Positions 35,470-44,630 of a stretch of 64,000 nucleotides of DNA are shown here, piece after piece. The DNA comes from Rhizobium sp. P32RR-XVIII (lineage in GTDB: Bacteria > Pseudomonadota > Alphaproteobacteria > Rhizobiales > Rhizobiaceae), in NCBI RefSeq assembly GCF_012641395.1, contig NZ_JABAIH010000002.1, forward strand, positions 62,001 to 126,000. The letters are read 5' to 3'. The notes under the pieces are model-generated. The model saw only the letters and a program-made list of their open reading frames with translations. It did not search any database and was not told the DNA's origin. Numbering within the stretch: the first letter of the stretch is position 1; every line of letters starts with the position of its first letter. A program made the translations under genes and the position numbers.

Positions 35470-36256
35470 AAGAACCGATGCTGGCCGCAAGTCTCTGGTT
35501 CGGCTGCTGAAATTTCTCGCGAAGGGGGAGGCGGCCGTGGAGCGCGGGGAGGGCGGTGAGCTGACGCTCCGGCACGGGGGAGGCACCCATGCGCTCCCGA
35601 CGGCGCTTTTTGAGGAGGCCGTATCGCTTGGCCTCATCACTACGGCCGCGAGCAGCGTCCGTCTCGCACCACCGGCCCGCGCCTATCTGCGCCGTGCCGC
35701 GGCCGAACGCGAAGAGGCGTTTCTCGAACAGCATGGGGAGATTGCGCTTCGCGTCGCCGAGATCGATGGTGCGCGCCAGTCCGTGCGCGTCAACGAGGCC
35801 GAATCGCCGCTCGCCGCGCTGTCGCGACTGAAGGACAGGAGCGGCTCGCCCTTTCTGCCGAAGGAGGCGCTTGTCGCCGGCGAGCGGCTGCTTGCGGATT
35901 TCACGCGGGCGCAGCTTCAGCCGCTCGTGACATCCTCCTGGCAGCCCCGATTGTCCGGCCGCATCAAGGGCGAGCGCGGCGGCATGGCGGATCTTGCCGA
36001 TAGCGCCGTCGCCGCGCGCATCGCCGTCAACCGCGCGATCGAAGCCATGGGACCGGAGCTCTCCGGTGTGGCTCTCGACGTCTGCTGCTTCATGAAAGGG
36101 CTGGAAACCGTCGAACGCGAACGCCAATGGCCGGTCCGCTCCGCCAAGCTGATGCTGAGAACCGCGCTGCTTGCGCTTTCCAGGCACTACGACCCGCCCC
36201 GCCGCCAGGCCCGCGTTCAGCACTGGGGCGCGGAAGGCTATCGGCCCGATCTGTGA
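35462..36256 (+). CDS. DUF6456 domain protein
   Basis: A 264-residue protein. The C-terminal half (about 165-262) carries the DUF6456 features: D-L-A-D-S-A-V-A-A-R, L-D-V-C-C-F-M-K-G-L-E and R-S-A-K-L-M-L-R-T-A-L. The N-terminus may be a small winged-helix (L-V-R-L-L-K-F-L ... L-F-E-E-A-V-S-L-G-L-I). Function unknown. The start overlaps the stop of the DnaA-C-like gene (ATGAGTGA), so the pair is coupled and probably works together on DNA. Confidence 0.8.
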   Translation: MSERTDAGRKSLVRLLKFLAKGEAAVERGEGGELTLRHGGGTHALPTALFEEAVSLGLITTAASSVRLAPPARAYLRRAAAEREEAFLEQHGEIALRVAEIDGARQSVRVNEAESPLAALSRLKDRSGSPFLPKEALVAGERLLADFTRAQLQPLVTSSWQPRLSGRIKGERGGMADLADSAVAARIAVNRAIEAMGPELSGVALDVCCFMKGLETVERERQWPVRSAKLMLRTALLALSRHYDPPRRQARVQHWGAEGYRPDL

Positions 36257-36301
36257 AGTGCCGGGGCCGACGGCTGAAATCCCAAGGGCTTCAGCTTGCC
36301 G

Positions 36302-36892
36302 TCAGACCGGCGCCGCAGGGCTGCTCTGCCGCATTTGCCAGGCAAAATATGCGAGTGCCGCACCCACGCTGATGAGCTCGATCCCCAGCAGAAAGCCGAC
36401 CAACCACAGGGCCGTCACCGGCAGGCTGCTCCACAGGATCAGCGAGAGAAGAATGCCGACCAGCCCGCTAGCCAGCACCCAGCCCCAGTTCGGGAGTGGC
36501 CGGATCGTCAGCGCGAAGACCACCTTGGAGATGCCCTCGATCATGAAAAAGACGATCAGAAGCAGGGTGATCGTCAGCATTCCTTGCGCGGGATCGCGCA
36601 GGAAAAGAAAACCGATCAGCAGGGCAAGGATCACCGAGATCAACTGCAGCCAGAAATGCGGCACGTGGCGCGCACCGAGGAGGCTCAAACCTTGCAGGAC
36701 GCCGCTGATGATCAGCAGCCATCCTAAAAGGACGATGACCGCCACCGATGAAATCACCGGATAGATGATCGCGAGAACCCCCGCCGCCATCAGCAGGATA
36801 CCTTGGATCAGATACCACAGTGAGTAACGCTTGACAGTCTGCCTCACGGCGTCGCGAAAGACCTCCGCCGCCGCATCCATCGACATCGACAT
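36302..36892 (-). CDS. HdeD-family membrane protein (DUF308)
   Basis: A 196-residue inner-membrane protein with six predicted helices in three DUF308 pairs (L-L-M-A-A-G-V-L-A-I-I-Y-P opens the first). HdeD gives acid resistance in E. coli at high cell density; in rhizobia its role is not known. GGAGG precedes ATG 36892. It is convergent with the DUF6456 gene. Confidence 0.9.
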   Translation of the reverse strand: MSMSMDAAAEVFRDAVRQTVKRYSLWYLIQGILLMAAGVLAIIYPVISSVAVIVLLGWLLIISGVLQGLSLLGARHVPHFWLQLISVILALLIGFLFLRDPAQGMLTITLLLIVFFMIEGISKVVFALTIRPLPNWGWVLASGLVGILLSLILWSSLPVTALWLVGFLLGIELISVGAALAYFAWQMRQSSPAAPV

Positions 36893-37229
36893 GGCTTTTC
36901 CTCCCCGGCAATCCCCTCGCTTGCAGTCGCCCGACGGCTAAGCCTATGTCGGAGCGGCTACCCGATATTTGCTATTTTAGCACGAATTTGGCGGGTTCGT
37001 CAGGTGCTGCGGTTGCTACGCTGCGCCGCCCGAAAATTAAAGTTTAGCAACATTCGATGTTTCGCCATTGCGCCCCTGGCGGACCACCACTACAGAAGAG
37101 CCGTCACCGGCCGGGCGCATTCCGGCCACGTAAGCGTTAACGTCACTCAACGCGTATGATCGAACGGCTCTGCGGCTTCGATCTGCGCGACTATGTCCTG
37201 CGGATCGTTTCCCGAAGCCCCGGAAGGAC
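36893..37229. other. 337-bp intergenic region between hdeD and the SIP gene
   Basis: Divergent promoter region. A 65-codon minus-strand frame (37037-37231) overlaps the SIP start but has no protein-like features. No terminator or clear operator seen; no Fur-type box that I can defend. Confidence 0.35.
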
Positions 37230-38006
37230 ATGATGGATAACAATCAATCCGCAAACCCCCTGCTATCCGCACCCGCCATTGAGCGGGTCCGCCATGAATT
37301 GCGTCGCCGCCTGCTGACGGTCGAGAGCGTGGCCGACGTCACCCCCCGCATGCGGCGAATCGTTCTCACGGGCGAAGACCTCGTCGATTTCGTCAGTCTT
37401 GCGCCCGACGACCATATCAAGGTCATCGTGCCCGCCGCCGATGGCGCCGAGGAGCGCCGCGACTACACCCCGCGCCGCTATGACAACGCCGCTCGCAGCC
37501 TGACCATCGACTTCGCCCTTCACGAGGCTGGTCCCGTCACGCAATGGGCGATCGATGCCCGCCCGGGAACGGCCCTCGAAATCGGCGGTCCGCGCGGTTC
37601 GGCAGTGGTCTCCAGCACCGTGAAGAGCTGGCTGCTGGTCGGCGACGAAACTGCGCTGCCCGCAATCGGCCGCCGCATCGAGGAGAGCGGCGCGGGAACG
37701 GCGATCAGCCTTCTCGGCGCTGTCGCCGGACCGCAGGAGGAACAATCTTTTGAAACGGCCGCGGCGCTGACAACGCGCTGGGTGCACCGCCCGCTATCCG
37801 ATGCCACCAATGCCGCGCCCCTGATCGCCGCCTTGAGCGGCATCGACATAGCTCCGCAAACACTGGTCTGGGTCGCTGCCGAAGCATCGGTGGTGCGGGC
37901 AATCCGCGCCCATCTCGTCGAGGAGCGCGGCTACCCGCTCGCCTGGATCAAGGCTTCCGGCTACTGGGTCAGGGGCAAGGCAGATACGACCGAGAAGTTC
38001 GGTTAG
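37230..38006 (+). CDS. Siderophore-interacting protein (FAD-dependent ferric reductase)
   Basis: A 258-residue cytoplasmic flavoprotein of the ViuB/YqjH family that reduces ferric iron from imported siderophores. The FAD motif is near Y-T-P-R-R-Y (about 78-83), followed by the NAD(P)H domain (L-L-V-G-D-E-T-A-L-P-A-I) and the C-terminal G-Y-W-V-R-G. Two adjacent ATGs (37230, 37233) open the frame with AAGGA very close, so the second may be used. No siderophore transport gene is next to it. Confidence 0.9.
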   Translation: MMDNNQSANPLLSAPAIERVRHELRRRLLTVESVADVTPRMRRIVLTGEDLVDFVSLAPDDHIKVIVPAADGAEERRDYTPRRYDNAARSLTIDFALHEAGPVTQWAIDARPGTALEIGGPRGSAVVSSTVKSWLLVGDETALPAIGRRIEESGAGTAISLLGAVAGPQEEQSFETAAALTTRWVHRPLSDATNAAPLIAALSGIDIAPQTLVWVAAEASVVRAIRAHLVEERGYPLAWIKASGYWVRGKADTTEKFG

Positions 38007-38099
38007 TTTTAGACCCAGCGGCGGAAAGCGCGCGGATGCCGGAGAGCAGGGCATCCGGCGCGGTCCGGTCATTCTAGGGATGTCCTCTGGTTCCCGTCA

Positions 38100-38828
38100 T
38101 CACCAAGGCAGCGTGCCGTTGTGGTTGAAATATCCAGCCGTCGGGCCGCTATCGTCGAGCGTCGCTAGCGTCACGGCGACCTCGGCTGCCTGCTCGACCG
38201 TCCGGTATCCGGTATTGCCGTTCATCTCGGTGCTCGTATAGCCGGGATCGGCGGCGTTGACCTTGATGCCAAACGGCTCAGCCGCCTTGGCGATTGACAC
38301 CGTCGCGGCATTGAGTGCGGATTTGGAGCTGTTGTATCCCAGCACGTTGACGCCGTAGAACTCATTCTCCGGATCGAGCAGCGATTGGATGGAGCCGAGT
38401 TCGCTGCTCATCATCACAATGCGCCCGGCCTTCGAGGCCTTGAGCAGCGGCAGGAAAGCCTGCGTCACCCGGATCGGCCCGAAGACATTCACCTCGTAGA
38501 CGTCTTTGATGGACTCCATCGGCTCATCGAGCGGCGAGAGGCCGAAGCTTCCGGCGATTCCGGCATTGTTGACCAGAACGTCGAGAGAGCCGGTCTGTCC
38601 GGCAAGAGCCGCGGCTGCCGCGGCCACGCTGCGGTCGTCCGTCACATCGAGTTCGAGCCAACGCGCATCGCGGCCTTTGGCCCTTAGCTTTGCGGCGGCT
38701 TCTTCGCCGCGTTCCCGGTCGCGGCAGCCGAGCCAGACCCGGTAACCCTCCGCCGCCAGGCGTCTTGCGATTTCCAATCCGATACCCTTGTTGGCGCCGG
38801 TCACCATTGCAGTCTTCATGATGGTCAT
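38100..38828 (-). CDS. SDR-family oxidoreductase
   Basis: A 242-residue NAD(P)-dependent short-chain dehydrogenase. The cofactor motif T-G-A-N-K-G-I-G (about 10-17), N-N-A-G, active Ser in M-M-S-S-E, and Y-N-S-S-K (Tyr and Lys) are present. It is close to carbonyl reductase-like SDRs. GGAG is 6 nt before ATG 38828. It is divergent from the AraC-type gene, whose target it probably is. Confidence 0.9.
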   Translation of the reverse strand: MTIMKTAMVTGANKGIGLEIARRLAAEGYRVWLGCRDRERGEEAAAKLRAKGRDARWLELDVTDDRSVAAAAAALAGQTGSLDVLVNNAGIAGSFGLSPLDEPMESIKDVYEVNVFGPIRVTQAFLPLLKASKAGRIVMMSSELGSIQSLLDPENEFYGVNVLGYNSSKSALNAATVSIAKAAEPFGIKVNAADPGYTSTEMNGNTGYRTVEQAAEVAVTLATLDDSGPTAGYFNHNGTLPW

Positions 38829-38975
38829 GTGTCACTCCGTTTGTGGAGCATCACAGATCGTGCAGATCACGCCCTTGGTGTGAGCCGCAAAATCCCGGCT
38901 TCTTGCCTATTCCTCCTGAGCTGCTGCCCGCAGCGCGCCGGTGCCTTGTCTTGCGTCCGGCGGCCATGCCACCAT

Positions 38976-39887
38976 ATGTCCATGATGGAAGCGATGGACG
39001 AATTGCGCGATCGCGCGCTGAGATACGCGCAGGGCCAGCGCACTGAAACGCTGGTACCGCGCGTGACGATCACCAAGGACGCGGCGCTGACGGGCATGAC
39101 GCCGGGCATTTATGAGCCGATGCTCTGCCTTGTTCTCCAGGGCGCAAAATGCGCGATCATCGGCGACAGAAGGCTGCACTACGACCGTGCGAGCTATTTC
39201 GTGGCAAGCATCGAAGTCCCTGGGGCCTGCCAGATCGTTGAGGCGCGTCCTGAAAGTCCCTATCTTGCACTCGCCCTGACGCTGGACATCCCGACGGTTG
39301 CGGAAATCATCATCGACATGCCAGGCCTCCCGCCAATTGCCGATGGTCCCGGTTTCGGCATCAGTCCGGTGACGCATGAACTTGCCGATGCATGGCTGCG
39401 GCTGGTGAAGCTGTTCGATACACCTGCCGACATTCCGATCATGGCGCCGATGCTGGAGCGTGAGATCATCTACCGCGTACTGCAGGGGCCGCACGGACCG
39501 ATGATCCGCCAGCTCGCCCGCAGTGACAGCCGCCTCGGCCAAGTCCGCCGCGCCATCAGCCACATCCGCGAACACTTCGATCAGAGCGTGACGATCGAAA
39601 CGCTTAGCTGCATTGCCGGCATGAGCCCGTCCGTCTTCCACAAGCATTTCAAGGATGTGACGGCGATGAGCCCGATTCAGTACCAGAAGAAGCTTCGGCT
39701 GCATGAGGCACGCCGCCGCCTGCTCGCCGATCCGGGCGATACGGCGCGCGTCGCCTTTTCCGTCGGCTATGAAAGCGCCACCCAATTCAGCAGGGAATAT
39801 GCGCGCCAGTTCGGACTGTCGCCCGCACGCGATGCCGGAAGATTGAGGGCGCGTAATTCCGAAAGCAGCGAACTGATCGACGTCTGA
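38976..39887 (+). CDS. AraC-family transcriptional regulator
   Basis: A 303-residue regulator. An AraC_N-type cupin domain (about 20-180) is followed by two helix-turn-helix motifs (S-V-F-H-K-H-F-K-D-V-T and A-R-V-A-F-S-V-G-Y-E-S-A-T-Q-F-S-R-E-Y). The start is set at ATG 38976; the frame opens at 38829 but the added residues are not protein-like. The divergent SDR across 147 bp of shared promoter fits the common AraC/aldehyde-reductase arrangement. Confidence 0.88.
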   Translation: MSMMEAMDELRDRALRYAQGQRTETLVPRVTITKDAALTGMTPGIYEPMLCLVLQGAKCAIIGDRRLHYDRASYFVASIEVPGACQIVEARPESPYLALALTLDIPTVAEIIIDMPGLPPIADGPGFGISPVTHELADAWLRLVKLFDTPADIPIMAPMLEREIIYRVLQGPHGPMIRQLARSDSRLGQVRRAISHIREHFDQSVTIETLSCIAGMSPSVFHKHFKDVTAMSPIQYQKKLRLHEARRRLLADPGDTARVAFSVGYESATQFSREYARQFGLSPARDAGRLRARNSESSELIDV

Positions 39888-39893
39888 GCGTGC

Positions 39894-40316
39894 TCACGCC
39901 GCGGCGCGGACCCGTGCTTCCTCGCGGATGCGGTTGACCATCGAGCGCAGCCCGTTGGAACGCTGCGAGGAGAGGTTTTCGACTAGGCCGATCTTGGAGA
40001 AGATCTCGAAGGCGTCGAGCGCGGCGATCTCCGAAGCCTTCTTGCCGGAATAGGTGGCGAGCACGATGGCGACGAGGCCGCGCACGATGTGCGCATCGGA
40101 ATCGCCCTCGAAGGTCAGGACCGGATTTTCCGGATCGCCCGCGGTTTGCGTCACCAGCCAGACCTGGCTTGCGCACCCCATCACCTTGTTCTCGGAGGTC
40201 TTCTTGTCGTCCGGAAGGTTCGGCAGCGCCTTGCCGAGCTCGATGACATAGCGGTAGCGGTCTTCCCAGTCGTCGAGAAAAGAGAAATCGTCGATGATCT
40301 CGTCGAGAGATGCCAT
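39894..40316 (-). CDS. sufE: SufE-family Fe-S cluster assembly sulfur acceptor
   Basis: A 140-residue protein that takes persulfide sulfur from SufS on Cys48 (V-M-G-C-A-S-Q-V-W-L) and passes it to the SufBCD scaffold. The conserved H-I-V-R-G-L block is also present. ATG 40316; the frame extends to 40421 but SufE proteins are about 140 residues. The stop lies 6 bp from the convergent AraC gene's stop. The suf operon itself is not in the window. Confidence 0.92.
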   Translation of the reverse strand: MASLDEIIDDFSFLDDWEDRYRYVIELGKALPNLPDDKKTSENKVMGCASQVWLVTQTAGDPENPVLTFEGDSDAHIVRGLVAIVLATYSGKKASEIAALDAFEIFSKIGLVENLSSQRSNGLRSMVNRIREEARVRAAA

Positions 40317-40520
40317 GGTCGGGCCTTTCGCTGTTGCCAGTGATATAGGTGAAGTGGCGCCGCTTTTGAACCAGTAAAAAGAAAAACGCCGTGAAGGATG
40401 GGCATCCTCACGGCGCAGCAAACGCTGAAAGCAAACAGGGCAGGCACGTCAGGCACGGGACATCTCCACCTCTGCGGACTGCCGGTGCAAGCTTGGGATG
40501 CGGCTTGGGCCGCGGAATTC

Positions 40521-41012
40521 TTAGAGAACCGGCTTTGGCGTCGGCAGCGGAATGGTGCCGGTCACGACCTCGTCGGAGGCCGAACCGTCATCCACAGGCG
40601 GGCGGTAGGGCATCGGCTGGTTCAGCGCGGCAGCCTTTTCCTCCGTCATGGAAGGCGCAACGGCCGCAACGGGTGCTGCGCCAAGCGGAGCGTCAGGCGT
40701 TGCCTCTGCCAGCTTCGGTGCGGCGGTCTTATTGTCGGCGAACTTGCTATCGAGCAGCTCATAGGCGACACGGGCGCCTTCGCGGGCCCGGTAGCCGAGT
40801 GCCGTCAGGGTCTCGCCGCCCTTGGCGCAGACCTCCGGTTTCTCGCTGCACATGCCGGTGATATAGTCATAGGCGCCGCTGACGGCAGTGAAGGCGTCGG
40901 AGAATTGAATTTGGGGGTCGCCCGCAAGCCGCGTCGAACTCTCCGAGCTGAAGAGCGGCAGCAGTAGCAGCACAAGGCCGAACCAGAACGATCCTTTGAT
41001 CAGTAACCACAT
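40521..41012 (-). CDS. DUF5330 membrane-anchored protein
   Basis: A 163-residue protein with one N-terminal helix (W-L-L-I-K-G-S-F-W-F-G-L-V-L-L-L-L-P) and a conserved segment with two Cys (Y-I-T-G-M-C-S-E-K-P-E-V-C-A-K-G), then a Pro/Ala-rich disordered tail. Typical rhizobial DUF5330; function unknown. ATG 41012 (MWLLIKG) with AGGATGGG 7 nt upstream is preferred; ATG 41024 is possible. Confidence 0.82.
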   Translation of the reverse strand: MWLLIKGSFWFGLVLLLLPLFSSESSTRLAGDPQIQFSDAFTAVSGAYDYITGMCSEKPEVCAKGGETLTALGYRAREGARVAYELLDSKFADNKTAAPKLAEATPDAPLGAAPVAAVAPSMTEEKAAALNQPMPYRPPVDDGSASDEVVTGTIPLPTPKPVL

Positions 41013-41024
41013 TATCGTGCCCAT

Positions 41025-41463
41025 CCTGTTTTCCCGTTCGGTCTTGCCGCCGAATCAGGCCCGGTTTTCCGGTGTGCTTTCACCCTAGCGATGAAGTGCA
41101 AATGCCGGTTTTCGAAACTTGGTGGCATTTGCGGCAAATTTAATTCGAATTTTAAATAAAGGCGTTCGCACCGCATTTCAGTCAAATTGTAGCCATCGGC
41201 GTTAAGCATGCCAGAGGCTGCCCTCTGGAATTGCAAGGGTTCTCCGGCGCGCGCCTGCCCCAAAAGTTAACGCAAACCTGAAATGTGAGCGAAATCCGCC
41301 GCTTACCCCCTATTAACCACAAAAAACAAAGCGCCTTCAGGATGGCTCAAAATGGGATTTTTGCGGCGTTTGGGCTGTGGAGCGCGTCTTTGCCTTATCC
41401 TTTCCTTAAGCCGCGCAGGCCTATTCTCCGGCTGTCTTGAAGGCCTCTTGGGGCGGGTATTGC
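41025..41463. other. 439-bp intergenic region, promoter of the histidine kinase operon
   Basis: No gene found. The part 41100-41170 is A/T-rich. TTAACC at about 41312-41317 in a setting of near-TTAA-N7-TTAACC could be a CtrA half-site, but the left half is imperfect. Confidence 0.35.
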
Positions 41464-42993
41464 GTGCGAGTATTGAGTGACATTGGTGGACGGGCGGCAG
41501 CCCTCGTGGATCGTGCGGCGAGAGGCTGGCTTTCCCGTATGGGAAGCGGCGAAGCCGTTGCCGAGCGGGAGCTCGTGATCCTGCGCCGCCTCATCTTTCT
41601 CTCCTCGGCAGCGCTCGTCGCGACGCCGGCGGGCCTCTCCTTCGTCACCAGCCCGGCCGTTGCTCTGCCGGCGGGTGTCGCGACCGTCTGCGCTGCCTTC
41701 CTCTTTTCGGCCGTCGGCAGCATCGCGCTTTCGCGCCACAGCGCCGTAGCGGCAAGCGTCGCGGCAGCGCCCGCGGAAGAGTTCTTCCTTGAAAACAGTG
41801 CCGGCCTCGTTCTCTTCCTCGATCCCCACGGCCATGTGACGGCTGCAGGCGGCCGCAACAGCGGCGAATTCCTTGCCTGGATGCGCGATCCGAGGGGCAG
41901 GGGCTTCATCGAGCAGGTGCATATCTCCGACCGCATTCTGTTTCTCCAGGCTCTCGACCGGCTGCGCCAGGGTGCGGAAAGCGCCAGCGTCGACCTACGG
42001 GTCGATCGGCCCAGCGTATCGCGGGACCTGCGCCAGTTTGCGCATCTGAGAATGGACATGACGGCGCAGCGCGATCTGGACGGCGGGCTCCGCGCCATCG
42101 TTGCTCAGCTACGCGACGTGTCGATCGAGCATCAGCTGCGCCTCGAAGCCGAAAGCCGGGCGGCCGATGCCGAATCAGCCAACGATGCCAAGTCGCGCTT
42201 CCTCGCCGCTGTCAGCCACGAGCTGCGCACGCCGCTGAACGCCATCCTTGGCTTCTCGGATATCCTGATCGGCGAATATTTCGGCAAGTTCGAGAACGAG
42301 CGCCAGCGGGAATATGTGAACCTTGTGCGTGATTCCGGCGCGCACTTGCTTTCCGTCGTCAACACCATGCTCGACGTGAGCAAGATCGAGGCTGGACGCT
42401 ACGAGCTGGTGCTCGAGCCTTTCGATATCGGCGCCTCTGTAAGGTCCTGCGAAGCGATGCTTGCGCTGCAGGCAAAGTCGAAGGGGGTAACGCTGACCAG
42501 CCGCATCCAGCGCGATCTCGATGAGGTCGTCGCCGATCAGCGGGCGATTCAGCAGATCCTGATCAATCTCGTCGGCAATGCCGTGAAGTTCACCGAGGCG
42601 GGCGGCGCTGTTACCGTCGATGCGGCGGTGCGCGGCGGCGTTCTGCAGCTCAGTGTCAGCGACACCGGCATCGGCATCCCGGCCGACAGGCTGGAAACGC
42701 TCGGCCAGCCCTTCGTGCAGGTCCAGAACGACTACACCCGCCAGTACGAGGGCACCGGCTTGGGCCTATCGCTGGTCAAGGGCCTGGTGGCGCTGCATGG
42801 CGGTCACTTCGCGATCGCCAGCGTGCCCGGCGAAGGCACGATCATCACCATTTCGATCGCGGCGGATGGTTCCGGCGCCGGCGCCGCGGAGGCGGCCAGA
42901 GACCGGACCGTCGAGTTTCCGCCGCGCCTGAAGACTGTCGCTGCACGGGAAGAGGGATTTTTCGATGGCCGCGCGCAAGCGAAAATCGCCTAA
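41464..42993 (+). CDS. Membrane sensor histidine kinase
   Basis: A 509-residue kinase. Two membrane helices (about 42-91) are followed by a PAS-like region (about 105-225) and a HisKA domain with H252 in S-H-E-L-R-T-P-L-N. The ATPase domain has the N box L-I-N-L-V-G-N-A-V-K-F-T, G1 D-T-G-I-G-I-P and G2 G-T-G-L-G-L-S. The H-box sequence and PAS-HisKA layout resemble the PleC/DivJ-like kinases of alphaproteobacterial cell-cycle control. The start is taken as GTG 41464 with GGCGGG upstream; a TTG at 41437 is weaker. No response regulator is nearby. It overlaps the next gene by 29 bp. Confidence 0.88.
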   Translation: MRVLSDIGGRAAALVDRAARGWLSRMGSGEAVAERELVILRRLIFLSSAALVATPAGLSFVTSPAVALPAGVATVCAAFLFSAVGSIALSRHSAVAASVAAAPAEEFFLENSAGLVLFLDPHGHVTAAGGRNSGEFLAWMRDPRGRGFIEQVHISDRILFLQALDRLRQGAESASVDLRVDRPSVSRDLRQFAHLRMDMTAQRDLDGGLRAIVAQLRDVSIEHQLRLEAESRAADAESANDAKSRFLAAVSHELRTPLNAILGFSDILIGEYFGKFENERQREYVNLVRDSGAHLLSVVNTMLDVSKIEAGRYELVLEPFDIGASVRSCEAMLALQAKSKGVTLTSRIQRDLDEVVADQRAIQQILINLVGNAVKFTEAGGAVTVDAAVRGGVLQLSVSDTGIGIPADRLETLGQPFVQVQNDYTRQYEGTGLGLSLVKGLVALHGGHFAIASVPGEGTIITISIAADGSGAGAAEAARDRTVEFPPRLKTVAAREEGFFDGRAQAKIA

Positions 42994-43894
42994 CGGAAGG
43001 AGAGGCCGGCAAAAGCCGGGCCTGCTCCTCACAGGGGCTGCCGCCTTGGGCGGCGTGGGCATGACGGGCGCTTCGGCGCTCGGCGGCGCCATTGCGCGCA
43101 ACCCGTCGCTGGCGGGCGGTACCGCTGCCTTTATCGTGATCTTCAGCTTCGTCGCCGCCAATGCGCTGTGGTACCAGCCGGGCACACATCCGCATCCTTT
43201 CTTCCGCACCCGTGATGCGCGGTTTCCCTTCTCGATCGGCCGTTCGGCTTCAACCGAACCGAACCCGGCTGACGTCACCACTTTCAAGATCGAGCGCCCG
43301 GGCGACGAAAGTGCTGCCGTCACCACCAGTGCGACGCCGCCGGCGGCTGCACCCGGCCAGCAGCCGAGCCAGCTCGTCATGGACATCCAGCAGGAATTGA
43401 TTCGCCGCGGTCTCTATAACGGCACGGCCGATGGTGTCATCGGCCCGCGAACGAGCGCTGCGATCCTGTTCTTCGAGGAGACCGTCGGCATGCCGCAGGG
43501 CGGCGATGCGACGCCGGAAGTACTCGCGGCGCTGAAGACCGGTTCCATCGGGCCTACGACCATTCCGGCCGAGAAGCCGCCCGAGGACGTGTCATCGCAA
43601 GCCTCTGCCGAAGACCCGGTCGCTGCCGCAATCCGCAGCGCCGAGAAACAGGTCAGGACGGCGCCTTCCGCGCCGAAACGCGTCCCGTCATCCGAGCTTA
43701 CCAATGTCGATTTGGTGCTGGAGATCCAGAAGGGCCTCGCCAACATGGCCTACGCCAATGTCGGCGTCGACGGCGTCGCCGGCGAACAAACCCGCGCCGC
43801 CATCCGCCACTTCCAGAAGCACTACAACCTGCCGGAAAATGGCGAACCCAATACGGCGGTGCTGAAGAAGCTCAAGGAAATCGGCGCGATCTAG
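42965..43894 (+). CDS. Membrane-anchored protein with two peptidoglycan-binding domains
   Basis: A 309-residue protein. The N-terminus is basic (A-A-R-K-R-K-S) with a hydrophobic span at about 45-68. Two PG_binding_1 repeats follow: I-Q-Q-E-L-I-R-R-G-L-Y-N-G-T-A-D-G-V-I-G (about 140) and I-Q-K-G-L-A-N-M-A-Y-A-N-V-G-V-D-G-V-A-G (about 250). It probably sits in the inner membrane and binds the cell wall. Its 29-bp overlap with the kinase gene suggests a joint role in envelope sensing. Confidence 0.85.
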   Translation: MAARKRKSPNGRRGRQKPGLLLTGAAALGGVGMTGASALGGAIARNPSLAGGTAAFIVIFSFVAANALWYQPGTHPHPFFRTRDARFPFSIGRSASTEPNPADVTTFKIERPGDESAAVTTSATPPAAAPGQQPSQLVMDIQQELIRRGLYNGTADGVIGPRTSAAILFFEETVGMPQGGDATPEVLAALKTGSIGPTTIPAEKPPEDVSSQASAEDPVAAAIRSAEKQVRTAPSAPKRVPSSELTNVDLVLEIQKGLANMAYANVGVDGVAGEQTRAAIRHFQKHYNLPENGEPNTAVLKKLKEIGAI

Positions 43895-44630
43895 GGCTGG
43901 TTCTCAGATTAAAGTTGTAAAATACCACTCTCAGGTGCTCTGATCTGCCTTTAACATTGGCAGGCCCCGTTTCGTCCAGATCGATCGACGGCAGCCCATC
44001 GCGTCATTTCTTGACCGAAGGCGAGGCGGATGGGTGTGACCGGATGCCGCAACCCGCTGCTCCCCTGTAGCTGCTCGCATGCCTTCGCCGTACGGGAGTT
44101 CTGGCCGGATTCATTGAGGTTGCGGGCCCAAATACCCGCGTTGCCGGTCACTCAAAGCGTAACAGATCCCCGAGCTAGCCAGATCATAATGTGGCGGAAC
44201 TCCTTGAATTAATTCCAGCGGGATCCTATCTGCGGAATTAATTAGTACGCTATCGATAAATCATATGACAAAATGCTTGCCCCACCCGTCACCCTTCGGC
44301 TCATCGAGATTTTGCGCGCATAGCGGGCAGAGAAGCACTGCCGAATATGCCGCATGCCCAGCGTTTCACAAAAAAATGATGCGCGCAGAGTCGCCCCTGG
44401 TGTTATCGAGTCGACCTGCGACCGGGGGGTCAGTCAGGAACTGAAAGGTGTGATTGAAAAGTCACTTATTTCGCTTAGATGCCGATCGGAAGGTTATCTG
44501 CGTGTCCCAGCATACGGTTGGTCAGAGGGTGTGCGGCCGGAATGAGCCGTGTTCCACATCTGCCAGTTTGGCCGAATGATGCGCGAAGCCTCCGGCGGCG
44601 ACCCCGCAAACCGATATTCTTGGTCGCACG
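43895..44630. other. 736-bp region without a recognised gene
   Basis: Frames of 60-63 codons at 44030 and 44354 show no protein-like features. The stretch 44200-44270 is A/T-rich, with two copies of the palindrome AATTAATT. A small RNA or a decayed gene is possible; nothing firmer can be said. Confidence 0.3.

Noticed and set aside
37037-37231. 65-aa minus-strand frame beside the siderophore-interacting gene
   Set aside because: Its start overlaps the SIP start, the sequence is Arg/Ser-rich without motifs, and no ribosome site is seen.
41012-41263. 83-aa minus frame upstream of the DUF5330 gene
   Set aside because: It crosses the DUF5330 start and promoter region and lacks protein-like features.
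44354-44545. 63-aa frame upstream of the TetR-like gene
   Set aside because: No ribosome site, no motif, and composition unlike a protein.
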